Shown one piece after another: positions 1-6,637 of a stretch of DNA of 7,245 nt (positions are counted from its first letter, which is position 1; each line of letters opens with the position of its first letter). The translations under genes were made by a program, and so were the position numbers. Origin of the DNA: Elusimicrobiota bacterium (GTDB lineage: Bacteria > Elusimicrobiota > Elusimicrobia > Elusimicrobiales > Elusimicrobiaceae); the NCBI GenBank assembly GCA_031259485.1, contig JAIRLH010000197.1:1-7245 (forward strand). Reading direction: 5' to 3'. Under the pieces are notes generated by a model. That model did not search any database, was not told the origin of the DNA, and saw nothing but the letters and a program-made list of their open reading frames with translations.

Positions 1-15
1 AGGCAAAATGCCGGT

Positions 16-495
16 TTAGCGCGCGGCTGTTTTTGCCGAGGCTTCTAAGGCCAGCAGTTTCTTTTTAACGCCTAATCCGCAGGCGAAGCCCGCGAGGCTT
101 CCGTCGGCCCCTATCACGCGGTGGCAGGGAATTACTATAAAAATCGGGTTTTTGTTATTAGCCCCGCCAACTGCCCGCGCGGCTTTGGGGTTTTTTACGG
201 CGCGGGCGATATCCGCGTAAGTCCTAGTCCGGCCGTAGGGTATGGCGTGGAGCGCGGCCCAAACGGCCCGCTGGAAAGGCGTGCCGCGGGGCGCGAGCGG
301 AAGGTCAAATTTTTTAAGTCTGCCGGCAAAGTAATCGTTAAGCTGTTTTGCGGCTTTTTTTATAAGCGGCGTTTCTTGCTTCAAAAAGCCGGTTTTATCA
401 AAACCTTTGGCAAGCTTTATATGTGTAATCCTGCCGTCGTGCTGCGCTAGCACTGTTCTGCCTACTGGCATTTGGTATGTAAAGTAGTATTTCAT
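16..495 (-). CDS. ogt: Methylated-DNA--protein-cysteine S-methyltransferase (Ogt/AGT family)
   Basis: This 159-residue protein repairs O6-alkylguanine (and O4-alkylthymine) in DNA by irreversibly moving the alkyl group to its own cysteine. The family signature is clear: the active-site PCHRV is at residues 123-127 with acceptor Cys124, preceded by the helix-turn-helix/Asn-hinge segment RAVGGANNKNP (107-117). Arg107 matches the family's DNA-intruding arginine finger. The GRTRTYADIA segment (88-97) carries the conserved Tyr93, and Glu151 near the C-terminus fits the family's catalytic-network Glu. Length is normal for Ogt, with a short N-terminal RNase-H-like domain (about 1-65) and no Ada regulatory domain. 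The start is supported by an AGGAGG eight nucleotides upstream. One oddity is Cys139 in GFACGL, where many homologues have Gly; it lies downstream of the acceptor and is probably not catalytic. The gene is divergent from the ispH fusion across a 47-nt gap. The assignment is secure; the choice of symbol (ogt rather than another AGT name) is by domain content. Confidence 0.95.
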   Translation of the reverse strand: MKYYFTYQMPVGRTVLAQHDGRITHIKLAKGFDKTGFLKQETPLIKKAAKQLNDYFAGRLKKFDLPLAPRGTPFQRAVWAALHAIPYGRTRTYADIARAVKNPKAARAVGGANNKNPIFIVIPCHRVIGADGSLAGFACGLGVKKKLLALEASAKTAAR

Positions 496-503
496 GTTCG
501 TAT

Positions 504-509
504 CCTCCT
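504..509 (-). promoter_or_regulatory. Shine-Dalgarno of ogt
   Basis: Read on the minus strand this is a perfect AGGAGG, eight nucleotides before the ATG of ogt (493-495). It fixes that start codon. No convincing -35/-10 pair for ogt was found in the remaining short divergent region. Confidence 0.8.
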
Positions 510-529
510 GTTTATTTTAGCTTATTTAG

Positions 530-535
530 TAAAAT
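530..535 (+). promoter_or_regulatory. Candidate -10 element of the ispH-pfkA-rlmB unit
   Basis: TAAAAT matches the sigma70 -10 consensus at five of six positions and lies in an AT-rich stretch in front of the ATG at 543. Transcription would start near 542, giving a leaderless or almost leaderless mRNA, which agrees with the lack of any Shine-Dalgarno before 543. No good -35 is visible at 16-18 nt upstream (that region is the ogt Shine-Dalgarno on the other strand). The call therefore rests on one hexamer and the gene layout. Confidence 0.3.
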
Positions 536-542
536 AATATAT

Positions 543-2231
543 ATGAGAGATAAAGACCAAGGGGTGTATGTCGCGCCTGGGGCGGGTTTTTGCCCTGGCG
601 TAAAAAAAGCCATAGACCGCGTGCTTGAGCTTGAAGCCGCAGGCAAAAAGCCGATTTATACTATAGGCCCGCTTATACATAATAAGCAGGTATCTGATAA
701 TCTGGAAGCCAAAGGCATTACCGCCATTGAAACCCCGCGGGAAGCGCGCGATAAAAACGGCGTGCTGGTAATCCGCGCGCACGGCGTTACGCCTAATTTC
801 CAAAATGAAATTGAGGCATTGGGCATGCAGGTGATAGACGCCACTTGCCCGCTTGTAAAAAAAGCGCATAAAGTGATAGAAGAATATGCCGCGCAAGGCT
901 ATGACACCGTAATAATAGGCGACGCCGGCCACGCGGAAGTTACAGGCCTGCTCGGCTATACGCGCGGGCGCGGCGCGGTAGCCGCAAATGCCGAAGAAGC
1001 CGGAAAGCTGCCGCGTTTTGCCAAGGTAAACGTGGTCGCCCAAACCACGCAGAAAGAAGAAATTTTTTATGAAGCCGCCGAAGTGATAAAAGCCAAAGCC
1101 GGCGTCTGCCGGATTTCTAATACGATTTGCGAACCTACAAAGCAGCGCCAGCGCGAAACAATAGAAAACGCCCAGACCGCCGATTTTGTCATCGTTGTCG
1201 GCGGGCGGCACAGCGCAAACACCGCGCGGCTGTCCAAGCTCTGCGGCGAGCTGTGCCCTAAAGTTATGCACGTTGAAAGCGCGGCCGAAATCCGCGCCGA
1301 GGACATCGCTTCTCCCCGTAAAATTTTTATAACGGCCGGCGCGTCCACGCCGAACTGGGTTATAGAGGAAGTGGCCGCGCGCGTCAGGAACCTGCGTAAA
1401 CGGCGAATATCGCCGCCGGCGCTTATTGAAGCCGCGTGGGCATTTATCATCAGGAGCGCGGTTTACGCTTCTTTTGCCTCGGTATGCCTGGCTTATGTTT
1501 GCGTAAAGCTGCAAAACGCGCGCGCGGACGCCGGCGTCTTTGCGCTGGCGGGGTTTTTTGTCTTCACGCTTACGGCATTTAACAGGGAAGAGAGCGTAGC
1601 GTATTTTAAGAGTAAAAAGTATTATTTCGCGGCGGCGGTTTTGGGCGCGGCGGCGGTGCTGGCTGCGGCTTTCAGGCACAATATTTACGTATGGGCGCCG
1701 ACTTTATTATTTTTGGCCATGGGGCTTGCCTATCCTTTCAGAAATAAAATAAAACTTCTTTCCGCGCTGCCCGGCGCCAAAGATATTTTAACCGCGCTGG
1801 GCTGGTGTTTTGTCTGCGTATATGCGCCCTTGGCGGCGCAGGGGGCGGCTTTCGGCAAATCTTCCGTTCTGGCTTTGGCTTACGGGTTCTTGCTGGTTTT
1901 TACAAGATCCGTAATTTTAAGCATAGGCGCGGAATATAAAGATATGATGCTTGGGAAGGAAAGTTTTTACAAAGCTTTCGGCATAAAAACCACGCAGGCC
2001 GCGCTTACGCTTATAATAATCGCGCTAAGCGCGGTGCTGGCAAAACTTTACTTTATGGGGTGGAAGCCAAAGCTGGTCGCCTTTCTGCTTTTGGGGCATG
2101 CATATACGATTGGCGCTGCGGTGTATTTCTACTCCCGCAGGATACCGCGCGGCACCGGTATGGAAACTATTATTGACGGCCAGTTTTACCTGCTTGCGCT
2201 GCTGGCATACATTGGAACCAATTTAATATAG
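543..2231 (+). CDS. ispH: 4-hydroxy-3-methylbut-2-enyl diphosphate reductase (IspH) fused to a UbiA-like membrane domain
   Basis: The 562-residue protein has two parts. Residues 1 to about 287 are a complete IspH/LytB, the [4Fe-4S] enzyme that reduces HMBPP to IPP and DMAPP in the last MEP-pathway step. The three cluster cysteines are present as Cys17 (GFCPGV), Cys102 (DATCPLV) and Cys196 (NTICEPT). Substrate-site residues are also present: His46 (LIHNKQV), His80 (RAHGV), His130 and Glu132 (GHAEV), Thr168/169, Ser225/Asn227 and Ser268 (TAGASTP). After a basic linker (KRR, 286-288), residues 295-562 form about nine hydrophobic segments, the helix count of UbiA prenyltransferases. KDILTALGW (413-421) and DMMLGKESFYKAFG (467-480) recall UbiA loop signatures. 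The first Asp-rich motif is replaced by NREES (347-351) and the second retains only Asp467. IspH alone is usually about 280-320 residues, so the extra domain is a real addition in one uninterrupted frame. Start: an ATG with no Shine-Dalgarno, only a few residues before the canonical IspH beginning. pfkA follows after 11 nt. IspH function is secure; activity of the membrane domain is uncertain. Confidence 0.92.
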   Translation: MRDKDQGVYVAPGAGFCPGVKKAIDRVLELEAAGKKPIYTIGPLIHNKQVSDNLEAKGITAIETPREARDKNGVLVIRAHGVTPNFQNEIEALGMQVIDATCPLVKKAHKVIEEYAAQGYDTVIIGDAGHAEVTGLLGYTRGRGAVAANAEEAGKLPRFAKVNVVAQTTQKEEIFYEAAEVIKAKAGVCRISNTICEPTKQRQRETIENAQTADFVIVVGGRHSANTARLSKLCGELCPKVMHVESAAEIRAEDIASPRKIFITAGASTPNWVIEEVAARVRNLRKRRISPPALIEAAWAFIIRSAVYASFASVCLAYVCVKLQNARADAGVFALAGFFVFTLTAFNREESVAYFKSKKYYFAAAVLGAAAVLAAAFRHNIYVWAPTLLFLAMGLAYPFRNKIKLLSALPGAKDILTALGWCFVCVYAPLAAQGAAFGKSSVLALAYGFLLVFTRSVILSIGAEYKDMMLGKESFYKAFGIKTTQAALTLIIIALSAVLAKLYFMGWKPKLVAFLLLGHAYTIGAAVYFYSRRIPRGTGMETIIDGQFYLLALLAYIGTNLI

Positions 2232-2242
2232 GAGATGGAAAA

Positions 2243-3343
2243 ATGACGATAAAAAGAATAGCCGTAATAACCGCCGGCGGGGACTGCCAGGGGCTCAACG
2301 CCGTAGTCCGCGCGGTTACAAAACACGCGCTCAAAAACGGCATGGAAGTATTCGGTTTCAAAAACGGCTTTGACGGGCTTGTAAGGAACGAATACATGCC
2401 GCTTGACGACTGCGCGGTATCCGGCATACTCACGCGCGGCGGCACGATACTGGGCACAAGCAATATCGCCAATCCTTTTGATTACACGCTTGCCCCTTTG
2501 GGTACGCCGCAGGAGCCGCGGAACGTCTCAAATCTTGTGATGGAAAACGTCAAAAAAAACCGGATTGACGCGCTTATCGCCGTCGGCGGGGACGGCACTT
2601 TATCAATGGCGAGCCGTTTCCTTGATATGGGGCTGCCGATAGTCGGCGTGCCTAAAACGATAGACAATGATTTATCCGCCACCGATTTTACTTTCGGCTT
2701 TGATTCCGCCCTTGCCGTCGCCACCGACGCGGTGGACAGAATACATACCACGGCCGAATCACACCACCGCGTGATGATTATAGAAACAATGGGCCGCTAC
2801 GCCGGATGGATCGCCCTGCGCTCCTGCCTTGCGGGCGGCGGCGACATCTGCCTGATACCGGAAATTCCTTACAGCGATGAAGCTATTGCAAAAGCCATCA
2901 TAAGCCGCAGGGAAAAGGGCAAAAATTTCAGCATAATAGTAGCCGCGGAAGGCGCGGTGAACGAGCGGGGTGAAATGAGCGTGCAAAAAACCATAGCCGG
3001 CTCAACCGACCCGATAAGGCTCGGCGGTATAAGCGGCCGCATAGCCGCCATGCTGGAGGAGAAAGTTGGTCTTGAATGCCGCGTGGTGGTGCTGGGACAT
3101 TTGCAGCGCGGCGGCACGCCGACAGCTTTTGACAGATGGCTTTCAACGCGCTTTGGCGCGGAGGCTGTAGAGCTTATTCTTAAGGGCGAAACGGGCAATA
3201 TGGTCGCGCTGCGTGGCGGCGATATTATAAGCGTGCCTATAAAAGACGCCGTCGCGAAATTAAAAAGAGTTGACCCGAACGGGCAGGAAGTCCGCAGCGC
3301 GCTGGCCGTGGGCACGAGTTTCGGCTCGTCTAGGATAGGATAA
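2243..3343 (+). CDS. pfkA: 6-phosphofructokinase, Gly/Lys-type (probably ATP-dependent)
   Basis: This 366-residue cytosolic kinase phosphorylates fructose 6-phosphate to fructose 1,6-bisphosphate, the committed step of glycolysis. Visible motifs are the nucleotide loop TAGGD (10-14), GGDGT (115-119), the catalytic PKTIDND (137-143, base Asp141), SHHR (173-176), MGRYAGW (183-189), AAEG (Glu236) and GHLQRGG (285-291, His286 and Arg289). The residue after GGD, equivalent to E. coli position 104, is Gly118. This points to ATP; PPi-dependent enzymes usually have Asp there. The position equivalent to 124 is Lys138, a residue otherwise typical of PPi-type enzymes. This Gly/Lys combination is known from the mixed group III PFKs, where it goes with ATP use, so ATP is the better prediction. 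GGDCQGLN (12-19) has Gln where Pro is usual. AGGAGA (2230-2235) overlaps the stop codon of the preceding gene and sits seven nucleotides before the ATG, so translation is probably coupled to the ispH fusion. Confidence 0.94.
   Translation: MTIKRIAVITAGGDCQGLNAVVRAVTKHALKNGMEVFGFKNGFDGLVRNEYMPLDDCAVSGILTRGGTILGTSNIANPFDYTLAPLGTPQEPRNVSNLVMENVKKNRIDALIAVGGDGTLSMASRFLDMGLPIVGVPKTIDNDLSATDFTFGFDSALAVATDAVDRIHTTAESHHRVMIIETMGRYAGWIALRSCLAGGGDICLIPEIPYSDEAIAKAIISRREKGKNFSIIVAAEGAVNERGEMSVQKTIAGSTDPIRLGGISGRIAAMLEEKVGLECRVVVLGHLQRGGTPTAFDRWLSTRFGAEAVELILKGETGNMVALRGGDIISVPIKDAVAKLKRVDPNGQEVRSALAVGTSFGSSRIG
3314..3329 (+). other. Small hairpin with UUCG-type loop at the 3' end of pfkA
   Basis: ACGAGT and GCTCGT can pair (five Watson-Crick pairs plus a closing U-G) around a TTCG loop, twelve nucleotides before the pfkA stop codon. 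No T-tract follows, so it is not an intrinsic terminator. It could modestly protect or pause the transcript between pfkA and rlmB, but a short coding-sequence coincidence is equally likely. Confidence 0.2.
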
Positions 3344-3390
3344 TGTTTTACGTCGTCAATGACGGGCGATTATAAGGAGTCAAAAAATAT

Positions 3391-4137
3391 ATGGAACATA
3401 TTGACAAGGACGAAGTGCTCTTCGGCGCGCATCCCGTGCGCGAGGCCCTTAAAAGCCGCAAACGCGCGGTGCTGCAGCTTTATATCACGGGCCGGCGAGC
3501 AAGCCGCCAGATAGAAGATATTATAAGGCTGGCCAAGACGCGCAATGTAAAAATAAAAAGCATTGACGATAAAACCATGGACAGAATGGCGGGCCACGCA
3601 AACCACCAGGGCGTAATAGCGCGCGTGGAGCCGCTGAAAACTATGCGCCTTTCCTCCGCCATTTACGACGCGCGCGAAGCCGGTAAAAAGGAGCTTTGGC
3701 TCGCCGTGGACGAGATTACCGACCCACAAAACCTAGGCTCTATGCTGCGCAGCGCGGCGTGTCTGGGCTTCACGGCGGTTTTGCTGCCAAGGCACAGGAG
3801 CGCGGGCATAACGCCGGTTGTGCACAAAGTGGCCAGCGGCGCGCTTGAGACTTTGAAAATAGTGGAAGTGCAAAACCTTACCTCCGCCCTGCTGGATTTG
3901 AAGGAAGAAGGCTTTTGGGTATACGGAGCGGATATGGCCGGAAAATCCATAAATACTATGGATTACGCCTACCCCGCCGTGCTGATAATAGGAAATGAAG
4001 GCGCAGGCCTGCGCGAGAAGACCAAAGAACACTGCGACCAGATTATAAGCATACCGCAGGAAGGCGGAGTAAGCAGCCTTAACGCCGCCGCCGCCGCGGC
4101 AATAATAATGTACGACATTTATAACAAAAGAAAATAA
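3391..4137 (+). CDS. rlmB: TrmH-family 2'-O-ribose RNA methyltransferase (RlmB-like)
   Basis: This 248-residue SPOUT-class enzyme transfers methyl from S-adenosylmethionine to a ribose 2'-hydroxyl. In RlmB the target is 23S rRNA Gm2251. An N-terminal substrate-binding domain (about 8-80) opens with LFGAHPVREAL (10-20), typical of the TrmH group 3/RlmB subfamily. The knotted catalytic domain carries all three motifs: motif 1 DPQNLGSMLRSA (111-122) with Asn114 and catalytic Arg120, motif 2 IIGNEGAGL (199-207), and motif 3 IPQEGGVSSLNAAAAAAI (221-238). AAGGAGT (3374-3380) lies ten nucleotides before the ATG and supports this start. The gene is 47 nt downstream of pfkA with no terminator between, and an intrinsic terminator follows 23 nt after its stop, so it is the last cistron of the unit. 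RlmB is the likeliest member, but the related tRNA or 16S/23S methyltransferases share these motifs, so the exact substrate is inferred. Confidence 0.88.
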   Translation: MEHIDKDEVLFGAHPVREALKSRKRAVLQLYITGRRASRQIEDIIRLAKTRNVKIKSIDDKTMDRMAGHANHQGVIARVEPLKTMRLSSAIYDAREAGKKELWLAVDEITDPQNLGSMLRSAACLGFTAVLLPRHRSAGITPVVHKVASGALETLKIVEVQNLTSALLDLKEEGFWVYGADMAGKSINTMDYAYPAVLIIGNEGAGLREKTKEHCDQIISIPQEGGVSSLNAAAAAAIIMYDIYNKRK

Positions 4138-4160
4138 AGCTTTTTTCAATTGCCGCAGCT

Positions 4161-4198
4161 AAAAAACTCTCCTGGCTTAAAGTCGGGGGAGTTTTTTT
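4161..4198 (+). terminator. Rho-independent terminator after rlmB
   Basis: A twelve-pair stem forms between 4161-4172 (AAAAAACTCTCC) and 4186-4197, with one G-U pair and a 13-nt loop (4173-4185). The right arm runs into seven T residues (4192-4198), and T-rich sequence continues after that. The A-run on the left arm also gives partial function in the opposite direction. It closes the ispH-pfkA-rlmB transcript. Confidence 0.85.
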
Positions 4199-4225
4199 GC
4201 TTTTTTGCTTTATTTGATATATAAT
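4197..4225 (+). promoter_or_regulatory. Sigma70-type promoter of the membrane-protein/oxidoreductase pair
   Basis: A perfect -10 TATAAT (4220-4225) is preceded by a 17-nt spacer and a partial -35 TTGCTT (4197-4202). The -35 begins inside the last T residues of the upstream terminator. The predicted start of transcription is near 4232, only about six nucleotides before the ATG at 4238. The promoter argues against the in-frame TTG at 4205 being the translation start, because that codon would lie upstream of the transcript. Confidence 0.65.
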
Positions 4226-4237
4226 GTAATTGCTAAA

Positions 4238-6634
4238 ATGCATCATATTAAATCATTAGGCCGGTTATTAGAAAAGTTTCACCCGTTTTCATGCGGGTAT
4301 ATTTTTGCGTGGTTAATATCATTTACCGCATTATCATACGTATATTCCTGCATCAGCGCGTTGGGTATTGCAAACGTATCCGATGTTCCGTACCGCGTCT
4401 TGCCTCCCGCCGTAATGTTCTGCCTGTTGCTTTCCTCGTTTGCGGCGGTTCATCTTGTTAATGTAGTTATCCGAAAAATCAGGAGACAGCCTGCGCCGAA
4501 AATACCGGACGCCGCCGCAAATTTGATCAGTATATGTTTATGCGTATTCGCCGCGTTCGTACTGGAATGCACCATATTTCAATATGCGCATTACGGGGCT
4601 TTATTGCCAGACACGGCAATTACTTCTACCAGAGACAAAGCCGGATGGACAAGCTCTAATTTTTATTATTTTCCCGTGGACAATAATAACGGCGTTTATG
4701 TTTCCTCAGTTAATAAAGACCGTATAAAAATGGGTGAAGAAGGCTTTCTTCTGCCGGAGAATTCCAAGCGGGTAGAGCTAAAAGTAAATAATTTAGCCGC
4801 AGATAATTTAGCCATAGTATCATTTAATAATCTTAACAACAGCGTCGTGTCCGCGCATATAACACCCGTATTTATTACCGGTAAAAAGACAATAACCGTT
4901 TATATAACATTCTCCGACGAAGACAGTTCTTTCAGGGATACTTCCGAATTTACCATAGTTGACGGCCTAAAAGACACGCATTATATACCGGTTTATCCTA
5001 TCGGCAAAGCGCGGCGGGTCAACATAATTTTCATCGGAGAAGACGCGGCATTCTCGGACATTGCGTTAAATGAAACGATACCGTTGGATCCCGTATTTCT
5101 GCGCGTAATGCTTGTTGCCGGTTTGATGTTTGCGGCATGGGCGTTGAGGCGTTATAATTTATTTAAAAATAAAGTTAATCCGGCCAGTAAAGCCCAATCG
5201 GCGGGATTTATAGTTATGGCGGCGTGTTTAGTATCCTATGCCGCTTTCACGTCTTTCACGCATGTTATAAGCGACGCGAAGAAACTGCAATCGCGCGAAA
5301 AATACTCCGAGTATACGTATAGCAAACTCCTGCCGGACGCCTTGCTTGCGGGCAGAACCTGGCTTGACGTGCCCGTCAACGGAGCTTTAAGGCAATCGGA
5401 GGAAGCCGGCAAAACTTACGACATTTTTTACAGGCAGGCGATAGCCGGCGACAAAGACTATTCAGATATTGTGTATTATAAGGGAAAATTTTACGCTTAT
5501 TTCGGCATTGTTCCGGCGCTATTGCTGTACGCGCCGTTTAAAGCTATAACGGGTTTGTATTTGCCTACCGAGACCGGAGTTTTTATATTTTGCGCGGTTG
5601 TTATGATATTTCTTTCACTGTTATGGCGTAATCTGGTTTACCGTTATATGCCTGACATGAAATACGCGGTATTCATACTGGGCGGCGTTACGCTGAGTAT
5701 CTGTTCTTTGATTCCTATTCTTACAAGCGACCCGTGTTTTTATCAGGCGGCCCAGTCAGGCGGGATGATGTTCGTTATTATCGGTTTTTACTTATTGGAA
5801 AAGTTTATCGCAAAACAGGAAAAAGGGATATATTCGTATATCTCCTTATCATCCGCATGTCTGTGCTTCGCGATTTCCGTGGGCTGCAGGCCGCCGCTTG
5901 TGCTTGTGTCCGCAGTTGTGCCCGTCGCCGTATGGCAGTGTTTAAAACAACGCGGCGCGCGGTTTAAAACCATACTGGCCGTCGCGGCGCCTTATATCGC
6001 GGTGGCTCTTCCGCTTATGTGGTACAATTATATACGCTTCGGCAACGTGGCCGAATTCGGCATCAGCTATCACTTGACCGGCGAGAACGTAGCCGCAGTT
6101 TATTCCGTCAATAACCCTATTCAAATGCTGTATCGCGCGCTTGCCGCGATAAAGCATTTTTTACTAAATCCGCCTTATATATTTTTAAAATTCCCGTTTG
6201 TGCGGTTTGTTCCGGCGCCGCTGGACGGGAATACATTCATTTTTAACCCGCATTCAATCGGGCTGCTGTGTATTCCCGTTATTTGGTATATATTCGGCTT
6301 AAGGTCGGCAACCGCAATGCTCCGCGGCAAGCATAATATTATAAGAAAAGTCATATTCTCTTTACCCGTCATAGGAATATTTATGCTGGTTATAACGGGC
6401 TCCGCGGCGCTGGATATAAGATATGAAGCTGATTTTGCGTGGTTATTTGTGCTGCCGGCATTATTTTGCCTGGGCTCGGATAATAAGAACCTCGGGATTA
6501 AATCAATAATTATGGCGGTAAGTATCCTGCTTGTCGCGTTTGGCGCGGTAACTACTATGGACGTATTACAAGCGGAGAATCCCAAACTCTACTATTATCT
6601 TGAAAGAGCGTTTAATATCTTAGGAGGCATGTAA
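4238..6634 (+). CDS. Large polytopic membrane protein, GT-C-like, function unknown
   Basis: This is a 798-residue inner-membrane protein that I cannot name. Three N-terminal helices (about 19-42, 56-79, 96-117) are followed by a polar, beta-rich segment of about 165 residues (118-284), probably an extracytoplasmic sandwich domain. Helices follow near 285-302 and 321-340, then a soluble loop (345-410). About eight further hydrophobic segments lie between 420 and 771. Features recalling uncharacterised GT-C-like proteins of polysaccharide loci are LLAGRTWLDVP (369-379), the aromatic YYKGKFYAYFGIVPALLLY (413-431), WYNYIRFGNVAEFGISYHLT (595-614) and DIRYEADFAW (726-735). A role in moving or adding lipid-linked sugars is an inference from this resemblance and from the sugar-mutase-like neighbour. 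The start is the ATG at 4238, chosen because the TTG at 4205 precedes the predicted transcription start; there is no Shine-Dalgarno. Base composition is more AT-rich than in the genes before it. It lies three nucleotides before the next gene. Confidence 0.8.
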   Translation: MHHIKSLGRLLEKFHPFSCGYIFAWLISFTALSYVYSCISALGIANVSDVPYRVLPPAVMFCLLLSSFAAVHLVNVVIRKIRRQPAPKIPDAAANLISICLCVFAAFVLECTIFQYAHYGALLPDTAITSTRDKAGWTSSNFYYFPVDNNNGVYVSSVNKDRIKMGEEGFLLPENSKRVELKVNNLAADNLAIVSFNNLNNSVVSAHITPVFITGKKTITVYITFSDEDSSFRDTSEFTIVDGLKDTHYIPVYPIGKARRVNIIFIGEDAAFSDIALNETIPLDPVFLRVMLVAGLMFAAWALRRYNLFKNKVNPASKAQSAGFIVMAACLVSYAAFTSFTHVISDAKKLQSREKYSEYTYSKLLPDALLAGRTWLDVPVNGALRQSEEAGKTYDIFYRQAIAGDKDYSDIVYYKGKFYAYFGIVPALLLYAPFKAITGLYLPTETGVFIFCAVVMIFLSLLWRNLVYRYMPDMKYAVFILGGVTLSICSLIPILTSDPCFYQAAQSGGMMFVIIGFYLLEKFIAKQEKGIYSYISLSSACLCFAISVGCRPPLVLVSAVVPVAVWQCLKQRGARFKTILAVAAPYIAVALPLMWYNYIRFGNVAEFGISYHLTGENVAAVYSVNNPIQMLYRALAAIKHFLLNPPYIFLKFPFVRFVPAPLDGNTFIFNPHSIGLLCIPVIWYIFGLRSATAMLRGKHNIIRKVIFSLPVIGIFMLVITGSAALDIRYEADFAWLFVLPALFCLGSDNKNLGIKSIIMAVSILLVAFGAVTTMDVLQAENPKLYYYLERAFNILGGM
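6622..6627 (+). promoter_or_regulatory. Shine-Dalgarno of the FAD oxidoreductase inside the preceding gene
   Basis: AGGAGG lies within the last codons of the membrane-protein gene, ten nucleotides before the ATG at 6638. Ribosomes finishing the upstream gene would stop over this site, so translation of the two genes is probably coupled. Confidence 0.75.
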
Positions 6635-6637
6635 GGA

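Noticed and set aside
2..12. Short inverted repeat GGCA-AAA-TGCC just downstream of ogt
   Set aside because: A four-pair stem at the window edge without a visible T-tract is too weak to call a terminator; the flanking sequence is missing.
121..450. A 109-codon plus-strand frame across ogt
   Set aside because: It is antisense to the conserved AGT catalytic region, and its product has no family features.
522..1679. A 385-codon open frame on the minus strand opposite the ispH domain
   Set aside because: Its translation is rich in Arg, Tyr and Phe with no recognisable motif, and it lies fully antisense to a strongly conserved IspH. It is a shadow produced by GC-rich codons.
3354..3364. Near-palindrome CGTCA-A-TGACG in the pfkA-rlmB gap
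   Set aside because: Eleven bases, single copy, with no second site or known operator match; chance is a sufficient explanation.
4205..4237. TTG at 4205 as the start of the large membrane protein
   Set aside because: It lies upstream of the perfect -10 (4220-4225), would not be on the predicted transcript, and overlaps the promoter. The ATG at 4238 is preferred.
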